Shown here one piece after another: positions 47,086 to 60,464 of a DNA stretch of 64,000 bases. The position numbers and the translations under genes are program-made. Position 1 is the first letter of the stretch, and every line of letters starts with the position of its first letter. The notes under the pieces are model-generated. The model ran no database searches. It was not told the origin of the DNA and saw only the letters and a list, made by a program, of their open reading frames with translations. The stretch is from Hippasteria phrygiana (taxonomy: Eukaryota; Echinodermata; Asteroidea; Valvatida; Goniasteridae), in contig JAZGUH010000103.1 of NCBI GenBank assembly GCA_037893225.1, forward strand, positions 6,758,001 to 6,822,000, written 5' to 3'.

Positions 47086-49474
47086 GTGCAGTTATGCGGG
47101 AATGCAGAACAATTACTTCAAAAAACCTATTCGCCTATCTCGGCCACTATTCGGCTGAACTTGGGTCTGAGGAGCTGGATATTGGTCTGGATGTTGCTGA
47201 GAAGTCACTCTTTCCAACAGTATCAAGATTGTGCGCAATTTCGTTCAACATCGGGTCGAAAAACGGCGTCATTTGGGGCCCAAGTTGCGTGATGGGGGTG
47301 TCGGCTAGTCCCATTGTATAGCATGTGCAGTTATGCGGGAATGCAGAAAAAATACTTCGAAAAACCTACTCGCTTATCTCGGCCACTATTCGGCTGAACA
47401 TGGGTCTGAGGAGCTGGATATTGGTCTGGATGTTGCTGAGAAGTCACTCTTTCCAACAGTATCAAGATTGTGCGCAATTTCGTTCAACATCGGGTCGAAA
47501 AACGGCGTCATTTGGGGCCCAAGTTGCGTGATGGGGGTGTCGGCTAGTCCATTGTATAGCATGTGCAGTTATGCGGGAATGCAGAAAGATTACTTCGAAA
47601 AACCTACTCGCTTATCTCGGCCACTATCCGGCTGAACGTGGGTCTGAAAAGCTGGATATTTGTCTGGATGTTGCTGAGAAGTCACTCTTTCCAACAGTAT
47701 CAAAGATTGTGCGCAATTTCGGTCAACATCGGGTCGAAAAACGGCGTCATTTGGGGCCCATGTTGCGTGGTGGGGGTGTCGGCTAGTCCTATTGTATAGC
47801 ATGTGCACTTATGCGGGAATGCAGAAAAATTACTTCGAAAAACCTACTCGCTTATCTCGGCCACCATTCGGCTGAACTTGGGTCTGAGGAGCTGGATATT
47901 GGTCTGGATGTTGCTGAAAAGTCACTCTTTCCAACAGTATCAAGATTGTGCGCAATTTCGTTCAAAATCGGGTCGAAAAACGGCGTCATTTGGGGCCCAA
48001 GTTGCGTGGTGGGGGTGTCGGCTTGTCCTATTGTATAGCATGTGCAGCTATGCGGGAATGCAGAAAGATTACTTCGAAAAACCTACTCGCTTATCTCGGC
48101 CACTATTCGGCTGAACTTGGGTCTGAGGAGCTGGATATTGGTCTGGATGTTGCTGAGAAGTCACTCTTTCCAACAGTATCAAGATTGTGCGCAATTTCGT
48201 TCAACATCGGGTCGAAAAACGGCGTCATTTGGGGCCCAAGTTGCGTGATGGGGGTGTCGGCTAGTCTCATTGTATAGCATGTGCAGTTATGCGGGAATGC
48301 AGAAAAAATACTTCGAAAAACCTACTCGCTTATCTCGGCCACTATTCGGCTGAACATGGGTCTGAGGAGCTGGATATTGGTCTGGATGTTGCTGAGAAGT
48401 CACTCTTTCCAACAGTATCAAGATTGTGCACAATTTCGTTCAACATCGGGTCGAAAAACGGCGTCATTTGGGGGCCAAGTTGCGTGGTGGGGGTGTCGGC
48501 TAGTCCCATTGTATAGCATGTGCAGTTATGCGGGAATGCAGAAAGATTACTTCGAAAAACCTACTCGCTTATCTCGGCCACTATCCGGCTGAACGTGTTT
48601 CTGAAGAGCTGGATATTTGTCTGGATGTTGCTGAGGAGTCACTCTTTCCAACAGTATCAAGATTGTGCGCAATTTCGTTCAAAATCGGGTCGAAAAACGG
48701 CGTCATTTGGGGCCCAAGTTGCGTGGTGGGGGTGTCGGCTTGTCCTATTGTATAGCATGTGCAGCTATGCGGGAATGCAGAAAGATTACTTCGAAAAACC
48801 TACTCGCTTATCTCGGCCACTATTCGGCTGAACTTGGGTCTGAGGAGCTGGATATTGGTCTGGATGTTGCTGAGAAGTCACTCTTTCCAACAGTATCAAG
48901 ATTGTGCGCAATTTCGTTCAACATCGGGTCGAAAAACGGCGTCATTTGGGGCCCAAGTTGCGTGATGGGGGTGTCGGCTAGTCTCATTGTATAGCATGTG
49001 CAGTTATGCGGGAATGCAGAAAGATTACTTCGAAAAACCTACTCGCTTATCTCGGCCACTATTCGGCTGAACTTGGGTCTGAGGTGCTGGATATTGGTCT
49101 GGATGTTGCTGAGAAGTCACTCTTTCCAACAGTATCAAGATTGTGCGCAATTTCGTTCAACATCGGGTCGAAAAACGGCGTCATTTGGGGCCCAAGTTGC
49201 GTGATGGGGGTGTCGGCTAGTCCATTGTATAGCATGTGCAGTTATGCGGGAATGCAGAAAGATTACTTCGAAAAACCTACTCGCTTATCTCGGCCACTAT
49301 CCGGCTGAACGTGGGTCTGAAAAGCTGGATATTTGTCTGGATGTTGCTGATAAGTCACTCTTTCCAACAGTATCAAGATTGTGCGCAATTTCGTTCAACA
49401 TCGGGTCGAAAAACGGCGTCATTTGGGGCCCAAGTTGCGTGGTGGGGGTGTCGGCTTGTCCCATTGTATAGCAT
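47086..49474 (+). repeat. Family B 10-monomer HOR, copy 1 (Q K Pi H R K C R R P, 2,389 bp)
   Basis: Anchors 47086 to 49236. Markers are attcgcctatctc in Q, tatcaaagatt with gtctgaaaagctgg in the 'i' monomer, gtgcacaatttcg in the second K, aacgtgtttctg in C, and gaggtgctgg in the last R. All reappear 2,389 bp later. The P at the end carries gctgataag. Confidence 0.88.
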
Positions 49475-51624
49475 GTGCAGTTATGCGGGAATGCAGAACA
49501 ATTACTTCAAAAAACCTATTCGCCTATCTCGGCCACTATTCGGCTGAACTTGGGTCTGAGGAGCTGGATATTGGTCTGGATGTTGCTGAGAAGTCACTCT
49601 TTCCAACAGTATCAAGATTGTGCGCAATTTCGTTCAACATCGGGTCGAAAAACGGCGTCATTTGGGGCCCAAGTTGCGTGATGGGGGTGTCGGCTAGTCC
49701 CATTGTATAGCATGTGCAGTTATGCGGGAATGCAGAAAAAATACTTCGAAAAACCTACTCGCTTATCTCGGCCACTATTCGGCTGAACATGGGTCTGAGG
49801 AGCTGGATATTGGTCTGGATGTTGCTGAGAAGTCACTCTTTCCAACAGTATCAAGATTGTGCGCAATTTCGTTCAACATCGGGTCGAAAAACGGCGTCAT
49901 TTGGGGCCCAAGTTGCGTGATGGGGGTGTCGGCTAGTCCATTGTATAGCATGTGCAGTTATGCGGGAATGCAGAAAGATTACTTCGAAAAACCTACTCGC
50001 TTATCTCGGCCACTATCCGGCTGAACGTGGGTCTGAAAAGCTGGATATTTGTCTGGATGTTGCTGAGAAGTCACTCTTTCCAACAGTATCAAAGATTGTG
50101 CGCAATTTCGGTCAACATCGGGTCGAAAAACGGCGTCATTTGGGGCCCATGTTGCGTGGTGGGGGTGTCGGCTAGTCCTATTGTATAGCATGTGCACTTA
50201 TGCGGGAATGCAGAAAAATTACTTCGAAAAACCTACTCGCTTATCTCGGCCACCATTCGGCTGAACTTGGGTCTGAGGAGCTGGATATTGGTCTGGATGT
50301 TGCTGAAAAGTCACTCTTTCCAACAGTATCAAGATTGTGCGCAATTTCGTTCAAAATCGGGTCGAAAAACGGCGTCATTTGGGGCCCAAGTTGCGTGGTG
50401 GGGGTGTCGGCTTGTCCTATTGTATAGCATGTGCAGCTATGCGGGAATGCAGAAAGATTACTTCGAAAAACCTACTCGCTTATCTCGGCCACTATTCGGC
50501 TGAACTTGGGTCTGAGGAGCTGGATATTGGTCTGGATGTTGCTGAGAAGTCACTCTTTCCAACAGTATCAAGATTGTGCGCAATTTCGTTCAACATCGGG
50601 TCGAAAAACGGCGTCATTTGGGGCCCAAGTTGCGTGATGGGGGTGTCGGCTAGTCTCATTGTATAGCATGTGCAGTTATGCGGGAATGCAGAAAAAATAC
50701 TTCGAAAAACCTACTCGCTTATCTCGGCCACTATTCGGCTGAACATGGGTCTGAGGAGCTGGATATTGGTCTGGATGTTGCTGAGAAGTCACTCTTTCCA
50801 ACAGTATCAAGATTGTGCACAATTTCGTTCAACATCGGGTCGAAAAACGGCGTCATTTGGGGGCCAAGTTGCGTGGTGGGGGTGTCGGCTAGTCCCATTG
50901 TATAGCATGTGCAGTTATGCGGGAATGCAGAAAGATTACTTCGAAAAACCTACTCGCTTATCTCGGCCACTATCCGGCTGAACGTGTTTCTGAAGAGCTG
51001 GATATTTGTCTGGATGTTGCTGAGGAGTCACTCTTTCCAACAGTATCAAGATTGTGCGCAATTTCGTTCAAAATCGGGTCGAAAAACGGCGTCATTTGGG
51101 GCCCAAGTTGCGTGGTGGGGGTGTCGGCTTGTCCTATTGTATAGCATGTGCAGCTATGCGGGAATGCAGAAAGATTACTTCGAAAAACCTACTCGCTTAT
51201 CTCGGCCACTATTCGGCTGAACTTGGGTCTGAGGAGCTGGATATTGGTCTGGATGTTGCTGAGAAGTCACTCTTTCCAACAGTATCAAGATTGTGCGCAA
51301 TTTCGTTCAACATCGGGTCGAAAAACGGCGTCATTTGGGGCCCAAGTTGCGTGATGGGGGTGTCGGCTAGTCTCATTGTATAGCATGTGCAGTTATGCGG
51401 GAATGCAGAAAGATTACTTCGAAAAACCTACTCGCTTATCTCGGCCACTATTCGGCTGAACTTGGGTCTGAGGTGCTGGATATTGGTCTGGATGTTGCTG
51501 AGAAGTCACTCTTTCCAACAGTATCAAGATTGTGCGCAATTTCGTTCAACATCGGGTCGAAAAACGGCGTCATTTGGGGCCCAAGTTGCGTGATGGGGGT
51601 GTCGGCTAGTCCATTGTATAGCAT
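49475..51624 (+). repeat. Family B 10-mer HOR, copy 2, nine monomers (Q K Pi H R K C R R)
   Basis: Anchors 49475 to 51387 match copy 1, including the attcgcctatctc change in the conserved block, which no other Q monomer has. The tenth monomer begins like the P of copy 1 but continues as an 'i'-tagged P, opening the next block. Confidence 0.87.
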
Positions 51625-53059
51625 GTGCAGTTATGCGGGAATGCAGAAAGATTACTTCGAAAAACCTACTCGCTTATCTCGGCCACTATCCGGCTGAACG
51701 TGGGTCTGAAAAGCTGGATATTTGTCTGGATGTTGCTGAGAAGTCACTCTTTCCAACAGTATCAAAGATTGTGCGCAATTTCGGTCAACATCGGGTCGAA
51801 AAACGGCGTCATTTGGGGCCCATGTTGCGTGGTGGGGGTGTCGGCTAGTCCTATTGTATAGCATGTGCACTTATGCGGGAATGCAGAAAAATTACTTCGA
51901 AAAACCTACTCGCTTATCTCGGCCACCATTCGGCTGAACTTGGGTCTGAGGAGCTGGATATTGGTCTGGATGTTGCTGAAAAGTCACTCTTTCCAACAGT
52001 ATCAAGATTGTGCGCAATTTCGTTCAAAATCGGGTCGAAAAACGGCGTCATTTGGGGCCCAAGTTGCGTGGTGGGGGTGTCGGCTTGTCCTATTGTATAG
52101 CATGTGCAGCTATGCGGGAATGCAGAAAGATTACTTCGAAAAACCTACTCGCTTATCTCGGCCACTATTCGGCTGAACTTGGGTCTGAGGAGCTGGATAT
52201 TGGTCTGGATGTTGCTGAGAAGTCACTCTTTCCAACAGTATCAAGATTGTGCGTAATTTCGTTCAACATCGGGTCGAAAAACGGCGTCATTTGGGGCCCA
52301 AGTTGCGTGATGGGGGTGTCGGCTAGTCTCATTGTATAGCATGTGCAGTTATGCGGGAATGCAGAAAAAATACTTCGAAAAACCTACTCGCTTATCTCGG
52401 CCACTATTCGGCTGAACATGGGTCTGAGGAGCTGGATATTGGTCTGGATGTTGCTGAGAAGTCACTCTTTCCAACAGTATCAAGATTGTGCGCAATTTCG
52501 TTCAACATCGGGTCGAAAAACGGCGTCATTTGGGGGCCAAGTTGCGTGGTGGGGGTGTCGGCTAGTCCCATTGTATAGCATGTGCAGTTATGCGGGAATG
52601 CAGAAAGATTACTTCGAAAAACCTACTCGCTTATCTCGGCCACTATCCGGCTGAACGTGTTTCTGAAGAGCTGGATATTTGTCTGGATGTTGCTGAGGAG
52701 TCACTCTTTCCAACAATATCAAGATTGTGCGCAATTTCGTTCAAAATCGGGTCGAAAAACGGCGTCATTTGGGGCCCAAGTTGCGTGGTGGGGGTGTCGG
52801 CTTGTCCTATTGTATAGCATGTGCAGCTATGCGGGAATGCAGAAAGATTACTTCGAAAAACCTACTCGCTTATCTCGGCCACTATTCGGCTGAACTTGGG
52901 TCTGAGGAGCTGGATATTGGTCTGGATGTTGCTGAGAAGTCACTCTTTCCAACAGTATCAAGATTGTGCGCAATTTCGTTCAACATCGGGTCGAAAAACG
53001 GCGTCATTTGGGGCCCAAGTTGCGTGATGGGGGTGTCGGCTAGTCTCATTGTATAGCAT
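51625..53059 (+). repeat. Family B 6-monomer partial repeat (Pi H R K C R)
   Basis: Anchors 51625 to 52821 repeat 49,952-51,386 at an offset of 1,673 bp. Private changes are gtgcgtaatttcg near 52,249 and caacaatatc near 52,714. The K monomer has gtgcgcaattt where the previous two copies have gtgcacaattt. Confidence 0.86.
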
Positions 53060-54014
53060 GTGCAGTTATGCGGGAATGCAGAAAAAATACTTCGAAAAAC
53101 CTACTCGCTTATCTCGGCCACTATTCGGCTGAACATGGGTCTGAGGAGCTGGATATTAGTCTGGATGTTGCTGAGAAGTCACTCTTTCCAACAGTATCAA
53201 GATTGTGCGCAATTTCGGTCAACATCGGGTCGAAAAACGGCGTCATTTGGGGCCCAAGTTGCGTGGTGGGTGTGTCGGCTAGTCCCATTGTATAGCATGT
53301 GCAGTTATGCGGGAATGCAGAAAAATTACTTCGAAAAACCTACTCGCTTATCTCGGCCACTATTCGGCTGAACATGGGTCTGAGGAGCTGGATATTGGTC
53401 TGGATGTTGCTGAGAAGTCACTCTTTCCAACAGTATCAAGATTGTGCGCAATTTCGTTCAACATCGGGTCGAAAAACGGCGTCATTTGGGGCCCAAGTTG
53501 CGTGGTGGGGGTGTCGGCTAGTCCATTGTATAGCATGTGCAGTTATGCGGGAATGCAGAAAGATTACTTCGAAAAACCTACTCGCTTATCTCGGCCACTA
53601 TCCGGCTGAACGTGGGTCTGAAGAGCTGGATATTTGTCTGGATGTTGCTGAGAAGTCACTCTTTCCAACAGTATCAAGATTGTGCGCAATTTCGTTCAAC
53701 ATCGGGTCGAAAAACGGCGTCATTTGGGGCCCAAGTTGCGTGATGGGGGTGTCGGCTAGTCCCATTGTATAGCATGTGCAGTTATGCGGGAATGCAGAAC
53801 AAATACTTCGAAAAACCTACTCGCTTATCTCGGCCACTATTCGGCTGAACATGGGTCTGAGGAGCTGGATATTGGTCTGGATGTTGCTGAGAAGTCACTC
53901 TTTCCAACAGTATCAAGATTGTGCGCAATTTCGGTCAACATCGGGTCGAAAAACGGCGTCATTTGGGGCCCATGTTGCGTGGTGGGGGTGTCGGCTAGTC
54001 CTATTGTATAGCAT
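53060..54014 (+). repeat. Family B block K M P K
   Basis: The last monomer has gcagaacaaatac, a private variant of K, and ends cccatgtt. The K at 53060 has gatattagtctgg like the K of the C R K M tetramers. Confidence 0.82.
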
Positions 54015-55447
54015 GTGCACTTATGCGGGAATGCAGAAAAATTACTTCGAAAAACCTACTCGCTTATCTCGGCCACCATTCGGCTGAACTTGGGTCTGAG
54101 GAGCTGGATATTGGTCTGGATGTTGCTGAAAAGTCACTCTTTCCAACAGTATCAAGATTGTGCGCAATTTCGTTCAACATCGGGTCGAAAAACGGCGTCA
54201 TTTGGGGCCCAAGTTGCGTCTTGGGTGTGTCGGCTAGTCCCATTGTATAGCATGTGCAGTTATGCGGGAATGCAGAAAAATTACTTCGAAAAACCTACTC
54301 GCTTATCTCGGCCACTATTCGGCTGAACATGGGTCTGAGGAGCTGGATATTGGTCTGGATGTTGCTGAGAAGTCACTCTTTCCAACAGTATCAAGATTGT
54401 GCGCAATTTCGTTCAACATCGGGTCGAAAAACGGCGTCATTTGGGGCCCAAGTTGCGTGGTGGGGGTGTCGGCTAGTCCATTGTATAGCATGTGCAGTTA
54501 TGCGGGAATGCAGAAAGATTACTTCGAAAAACCTACTCGCTTATCTCGGCCACTATCCGGCTGAACGTGGGTCTGAAGAGCTGGATATTTGTCTGGATGT
54601 TGCTGATAAGTCACTCTTTCCAACAGTATCAAGATTGTGCGCAATTTCGTTCAACATCGGGTCGAAAAACGGCGTCATTTGGGGCCCAAGTTGCGTGGTG
54701 GGGGTGTCGGCTTGTCCCATTGTATAGCATGTGCAGTTATGCGGGAATGCAGAACAATTACTTCAAAAAACCTATTCGCTTATCTCGGCCACTATTCGGC
54801 TGAACTTGGGTCTGAGGAGCTGGATATTGGTCTGGATGTTGCTGAGAAGTCACTCTTTCCAACAGTATCAAGATTGTGCGCAATTTCGTTCAACATCGGG
54901 TCGAAAAACGGCGTCATTTGGGGCCCAAGTTGCGTGATGGGGGTGTCGGCTAGTCCCATTGTATAGCATGTGCAGTTATGCGGGAATGCAGAAAAAATAC
55001 TTCGAAAAACCTACTCGCTTATCTCGGCCACTATTCGGCTGAACATGGGTCTGAGGAGCTGGATATTGGTCTGGATGTTGCTGAGAAGTCACTCTTTCCA
55101 ACAGTATCAAGATTGTGCGCAATTTCGTTCAACATCGGGTCGAAAAACGGCGTCATTTGGGGCCCAAGTTGCGTGATGGGGGTGTCGGCTAGTCCCATTG
55201 TATAGCATGTGCAGTTATGCGGGAATGCAGAAAAAATACTTCGAAAAACCTACTCGCTTATCTCGGCCACTATTCGGCTGAACATGGGTCTGAGGAGCTG
55301 GATATTGGTCTGGATGTTGCTGAGAAGTCACTCTTTCCAACAGTATCAAGATTGTGCGCAATTTCGGTCAACATCGGGTCGAAAAACGGCGTCATTTGGG
55401 GCCCATGTTGCGTGGTGGGGGTGTCGGCTAGTCCTATTGTATAGCAT
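54015..55447 (+). repeat. Family B block H M P Q K K
   Basis: The first five monomers match 55,448-56,641 at an offset of 1,433 bp. The extra K (55209) is nearly identical to the preceding one, so it looks like a single-monomer duplication. The H monomer has gttgcgtcttgggtg near 54,218, a private change. Confidence 0.85.
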
Positions 55448-57597
55448 GTGCACTTATGCGGGAATGCAGAAAAATTACTTCGAAAAACCTACTCGCTTAT
55501 CTCGGCCACCATTCGGCTGAACTTGGGTCTGAGGAGCTGGATATTGGTCTGGATGTTGCTGAAAAGTCACTCTTTCCAACAGTATCAAGATTGTGCGCAA
55601 TTTCGTTCAACATCGGGTCGAAAAACGGCGTCATTTGGGGCCCAAGTTGCGTGGTGGGTGTGTCGGCTAGTCCCATTGTATAGCATGTGCAGTTATGCGG
55701 GAATGCAGAAAAATTACTTCGAAAAACCTACTCGCTTATCTCGGCCACTATTCGGCTGAACATGGGTCTGAGGAGCTGGATATTGGTCTGGATGTTGCTG
55801 AGAAGTCACTCTTTCCAACAGTATCAAGATTGTGCGCAATTTCGTTCAACATCGGGTCGAAAAACGGCGTCATTTGGGGCCCAAGTTGCGTGGTGGGGGT
55901 GTCGGCTAGTCCATTGTATAGCATGTGCAGTTATGCGGGAATGCAGAAAGATTACTTCGAAAAACCTACTCGCTTATCTCGGCCACTATCCGGCTGAACG
56001 TGGGTCTGAAGAGCTGGATATTTGTCTGGATGTTGCTGATAAGTCACTCTTTCCAACAGTATCAAGATTGTGCGCAATTTCGTTCAACATCGGGTCGAAA
56101 AACGGCGTCATTTGGGGCCCAAGTTGCGTGGTGGGGGTGTCGGCTTGTCCCATTGTATAGCATGTGCAGTTATGCGGGAATGCAGAACAATTACTTCAAA
56201 AAACCTATTCGCTTATCTCGGCCACTATTCGGCTGAACTTGGGTCTGAGGAGCTGGATATTGGTCTGGATGTTGCTGAGAAGTCACTCTTTCCAACAGTA
56301 TCAAGATTGTGCGCAATTTCGTTCAACATCGGGTCGAAAAACGGCGTCATTTGGGGCCCAAGTTGCGTGATGGGGGTGTCGGCTAGTCCCATTGTATAGC
56401 ATGTGCAGTTATGCGGGAATGCAGAAAAAATACTTCGAAAAACCTACTCGCTTATCTCGGCCACTATTCGGCTGAACATGGGTCTGAGGAGCTGGATATT
56501 GGTCTGGATGTTGCTGAGAAGTCACTCTTTCCAACAGTATCAAGATTGTGCGCAATTTCGTTCAACATCGGGTCGAAAAACGGCGTCATTTGGGGCCCAA
56601 GTTGCGTGTTGGGGGTGTCGGCTAGTCCCATTGTATAGCATGTGCAGTTATGCGGGAATGCAGAAAAATTACTTCGAAAAACCTACTCGCTTATCTCGGC
56701 CACTATTCGGCTGAACTTGGGTCTGAGGTGCTGGATATTGGTCTGGATGTTGCTGAGAAGTCACTCTTTCCAACAGTATCAAGATTGTGCGCAATTTCGT
56801 TCAACATCGGGTCGAAAAACGGCGTCATTTGGGGCCCAAGTTGCGTGATGGGGGTGTCGGCTAGTCCATTGTATAGCATGTGCAGTTATGCGGGAATGCA
56901 GAAAGATTACTTCGAAAAACCTACTCGCTTATCTCGGCCACTATCCGGCTGAACGTGGGTCTGAAAAGCTGGATATTTGTCTGGATGTTGCTGAGAAGTC
57001 ACTCTTTCCAACAGTATCAAAGATTGTGCGCAATTTCGGTCAACATCGGGTCGAAAAACGGCGTCATTTGGGGCCCATGTTGCGTGGTGGGGGTGTCGGC
57101 TAGTCCTATTGTATAGCATGTGCACTTATGCGGGAATGCAGAAAAATTACTTCGAAAAACCTACTCGCTTATCTCGGCCACCATTCGGCTGAACTTGGGT
57201 CTGAGGAGCTGGATATTGGTCTGGATGTTGCTGAAAAGTCACTCTTTCCAACAGTATCAAGATTGTGCGCAATTTCGTTCAAAATCGGGTCGAAAAACGG
57301 CGTCATTTGGGGCCCAAGTTGCGTGGTGGGGGTGTCGGCTTGTCCTATTGTATAGCATGTGCAGCTATGCGGGAATGCAGAAAGATTACTTCGAAAAACC
57401 TACTCGCTTATCTCGGCCACTATTCGGCTGAACTTGGGTCTGAGGAGCTGGATATTGGTCTGGATGTTGCTGAGAAGTCACTCTTTCCAACAGTATCAAG
57501 ATTGTGCGCAATTTCGTTCAACATCGGGTCGAAAAACGGCGTCATTTGGGGCCCAAGTTGCGTGATGGGGGTGTCGGCTAGTCTCATTGTATAGCAT
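55448..57597 (+). repeat. Family B block H M P Q K L Pi H R
   Basis: The first eight anchors (55448, 55687, 55925, 56164, 56403, 56642, 56880, 57120) match 60,465-62,374 at a constant offset of 5,017 bp. The K ends gttgcgtgttggggg and the L has gaggtgctgg in both. The last five monomers also form copy 1 of the 5-mer HOR. Confidence 0.87.
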
Positions 57598-58792
57598 GTG
57601 CAGTTATGCGGGAATGCAGAAAAAATACTTCGAAAAACCTACTCGCTTATCTCGGCCACTATTCGGCTGAACATGGGTCTGAGGAGCTGGATATTGGTCT
57701 GGATGTTGCTGAGAAGTCACTCTTTCCAACAGTATCAAGATTGTGCGCAATTTCGTTCAACATCGGGTCGAAAAACGGCGTCATTTGGGGCCCAAGTTGC
57801 GTGTTGGGGGTGTCGGCTAGTCCCATTGTATAGCATGTGCAGTTATGCGGGAATGCAGAAAAATTACTTCGAAAAACCTACTCGCTTATCTCGGCCACTA
57901 TTCGGCTGAACTTGGGTCTGAGGTGCTGGATATTGGTCTGGATGTTGCTGAGAAGTCACTCTTTCCAACAGTATCAAGATTGTGCGCAATTTCGTTCAAC
58001 ATCGGGTCGAAAAACGGCGTCATTTGGGGCCCAAGTTGCGTGATGGGGGTGTCGGCTAGTCCATTGTATAGCATGTGCAGTTATGCGGGAATGCAGAAAG
58101 ATTACTTCGAAAAACCTACTCGCTTATCTCGGCCACTATCCGGCTGAACGTGGGTCTGAAAAGCTGGATATTTGTCTGGATGTTGCTGAGGAGTCACTCT
58201 TTCCAACAGTATCAAAGATTGTGCGCAATTTCGGTCAACATCGGGTCGAAAAACGGCGTCATTTGGGGCCCATGTTGCGTGGTGGGGGTGTCGGCTAGTC
58301 CTATTGTATAGCATGTGCAGTTATGCGGGAATGCAGAAAAATTACTTCGAAAAACCTACTCGCTTATCTCGGCCACCATTCGGCTGAACTTGGGTCTGAG
58401 GAGCTGGATATTGGTCTGGATGTTGCTGAAAAGTCACTCTTTCCAACAGTATCAAGATTGTGCGCAATTTCGTTCAAAATCGGGTCGAAAAACGGCGTCA
58501 TTTGGGGCCCAAGTTGCGTGGTGGGGGTGTCGGCTTGTCCTATTGTATAGCATGTGCAGCTATGCGGGAATGCAGAAAGATTACTTCGAAAAACCTACTC
58601 GCTTATCTCGGCCACTATTCGGCTGAACTTGGGTCTGAGGAGCTGGATATTGGTCTGGATGTTGCTGAGAAGTCACTCTTTCCAACAGTATCAAGATTGT
58701 GCGCAATTTCGTTCAACATCGGGTCGAAAAACGGCGTCATTTGGGGCCCAAGTTGCGTGATGGGGGTGTCGGCTAGTCTCATTGTATAGCAT
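56403..58792 (+). repeat. Family B 5-monomer HOR (K L Pi H R, 1,195 bp), two copies
   Basis: Copies 56403-57597 and 57598-58792. Copy 2 differs by gctgaggagtcac in the 'i' monomer and by gtgcagttatg instead of gtgcacttatg at the start of the H monomer (58315). This shows how a subtype marker can be lost or converted between neighbouring copies. Confidence 0.87.
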
Positions 58793-60464
58793 GTGCAGTT
58801 ATGCGGGAATGCAGAAAAAATACTTCGAAAAACCTACTCGCTTATCTCGGCCACTATTCGGCTGAACATGGGTCTGAGGAGCTGGATATTAGTCTGGATG
58901 TTGCTGAGAAGTCACTCTTTCCAACAGTATCAAGATTGTGCGCAATTTCGGTCAACATCGGGTCGAAAAACGGCGTCATTTGGGGCCCAAGTTGCGTGGT
59001 GGGTGTGTCGGCTAGTCCCATTGTATAGCATGTGCAGTTATGCGGGAATGCAGAAAAATTACTTCGAAAAACCTACTCGCTTATCTCGGCCACTATTCGG
59101 CTGAACATGGGTCTGAGGAGCTCGATATTGGTCTGGATGTTGCTGAGAAGTCACTCTTTCCAACAGTATCAAGATTGTGCGCAATTTCGTTCAACATCGG
59201 GTCGAAAAACGGCGTCATTTGGGGGCCAAGTTGCGTGGTGGGGGTGTCGGCTAGTCCCATTGTATAGCATGTGCAGTTATGCGGGAATGCAGAAAGATTA
59301 CTTCGAAAAACCTACTCGCTTATCTCGGCCACTATCCGGCTGAACGTGTGTCTGAAGAGCTGGATATTTGTCTGGATGTTGCTGAGGAGTCACTCTTTCC
59401 AACAGTATCAAGATTGTGCGCAATTTCGTTCAAAATCGGGTCGAAAAACGGCGTCATTTGGGGCCCAAGTTGCGTGGTGGGGGTGTCGGCTTGTCCTATT
59501 GTATAGCATGTGCAGCTATGCGGGAATGCAGAAAGATTACTTCGAAAAACCTACTCGCTTATCTCGGCCACTATTCGGCTGAACTTGGGTCTGAGGAGCT
59601 GGATATTGGTCTGGATGTTGCTGAGAAGTCACTCTTTCCAACAGTATCAAGATTGTGCGCAATTTCGTTCAACATCGGGTCGAAAAACGGCGTCATTTGG
59701 GGCCCAAGTTGCGTGGTGGGTGTGTCGGCTAGTCCCATTGTATAGCATGTGCAGTTATGCGGGAATGCAGAAAAATTACTTCGAAAAACCTACTCGCTTA
59801 TCTCGGCCACTATTCGGCTGAACATGGGTCTGAGGAGCTGGATATTGGTCTGGATGTTGCTGAGAAGTCACTCTTTCCAACAGTATCAAGATTGTGCGCA
59901 ATTTCGTTCAACATCGGGTCGAAAAACGGCGTCATTTGGGGCCCAAGTTGCGTGGTGGGGGTGTCGGCTAGTCCATTGTATAGCATGTGCAGTTATGCGG
60001 GAATGCAGAAAGATTACTTCGAAAAACCTACTCGCTTATCTCGGCCACTATCCGGCTGAACGTGGGTCTGAAGAGCTGGATATTTGTCTGGATGTTGCTG
60101 AGAAGTCACTCTTTCCAACAGTATCAAGATTGTGCGCAATTTCGTTCAACATCGGGTCGAAAAACGGCGTCATTTGGGGCCCAAGTTGCGTGATGGGGGT
60201 GTCGGCTAGTCCCATTGTATAGCATGTGCAGTTATGCGGGAATGCAGAAAAAATACTTCGAAAAACCTACTCGCTTATCTCGGCCACTATTCGGCTGAAC
60301 ATGGGTCTGAGGAGCTGGATATTGGTCTGGATGTTGCTGAGAAGTCACTCTTTCCAACAGTATCAAGATTGTGCGCAATTTCGTTCAACATCGGGTCGAA
60401 AAACGGCGTCATTTGGGGCCCAAGTTGCGTGGTGGGGGTGTCGGCTAGTCCTATTGTATAGCAT
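58793..60464 (+). repeat. Family B block K M C R M P K
   Basis: A mixture of 4-mer elements (K M C R) with M P K as at 53,299-54,014. The M at 59032 has a private gagctcgatattgg near 59,121. Confidence 0.8.
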
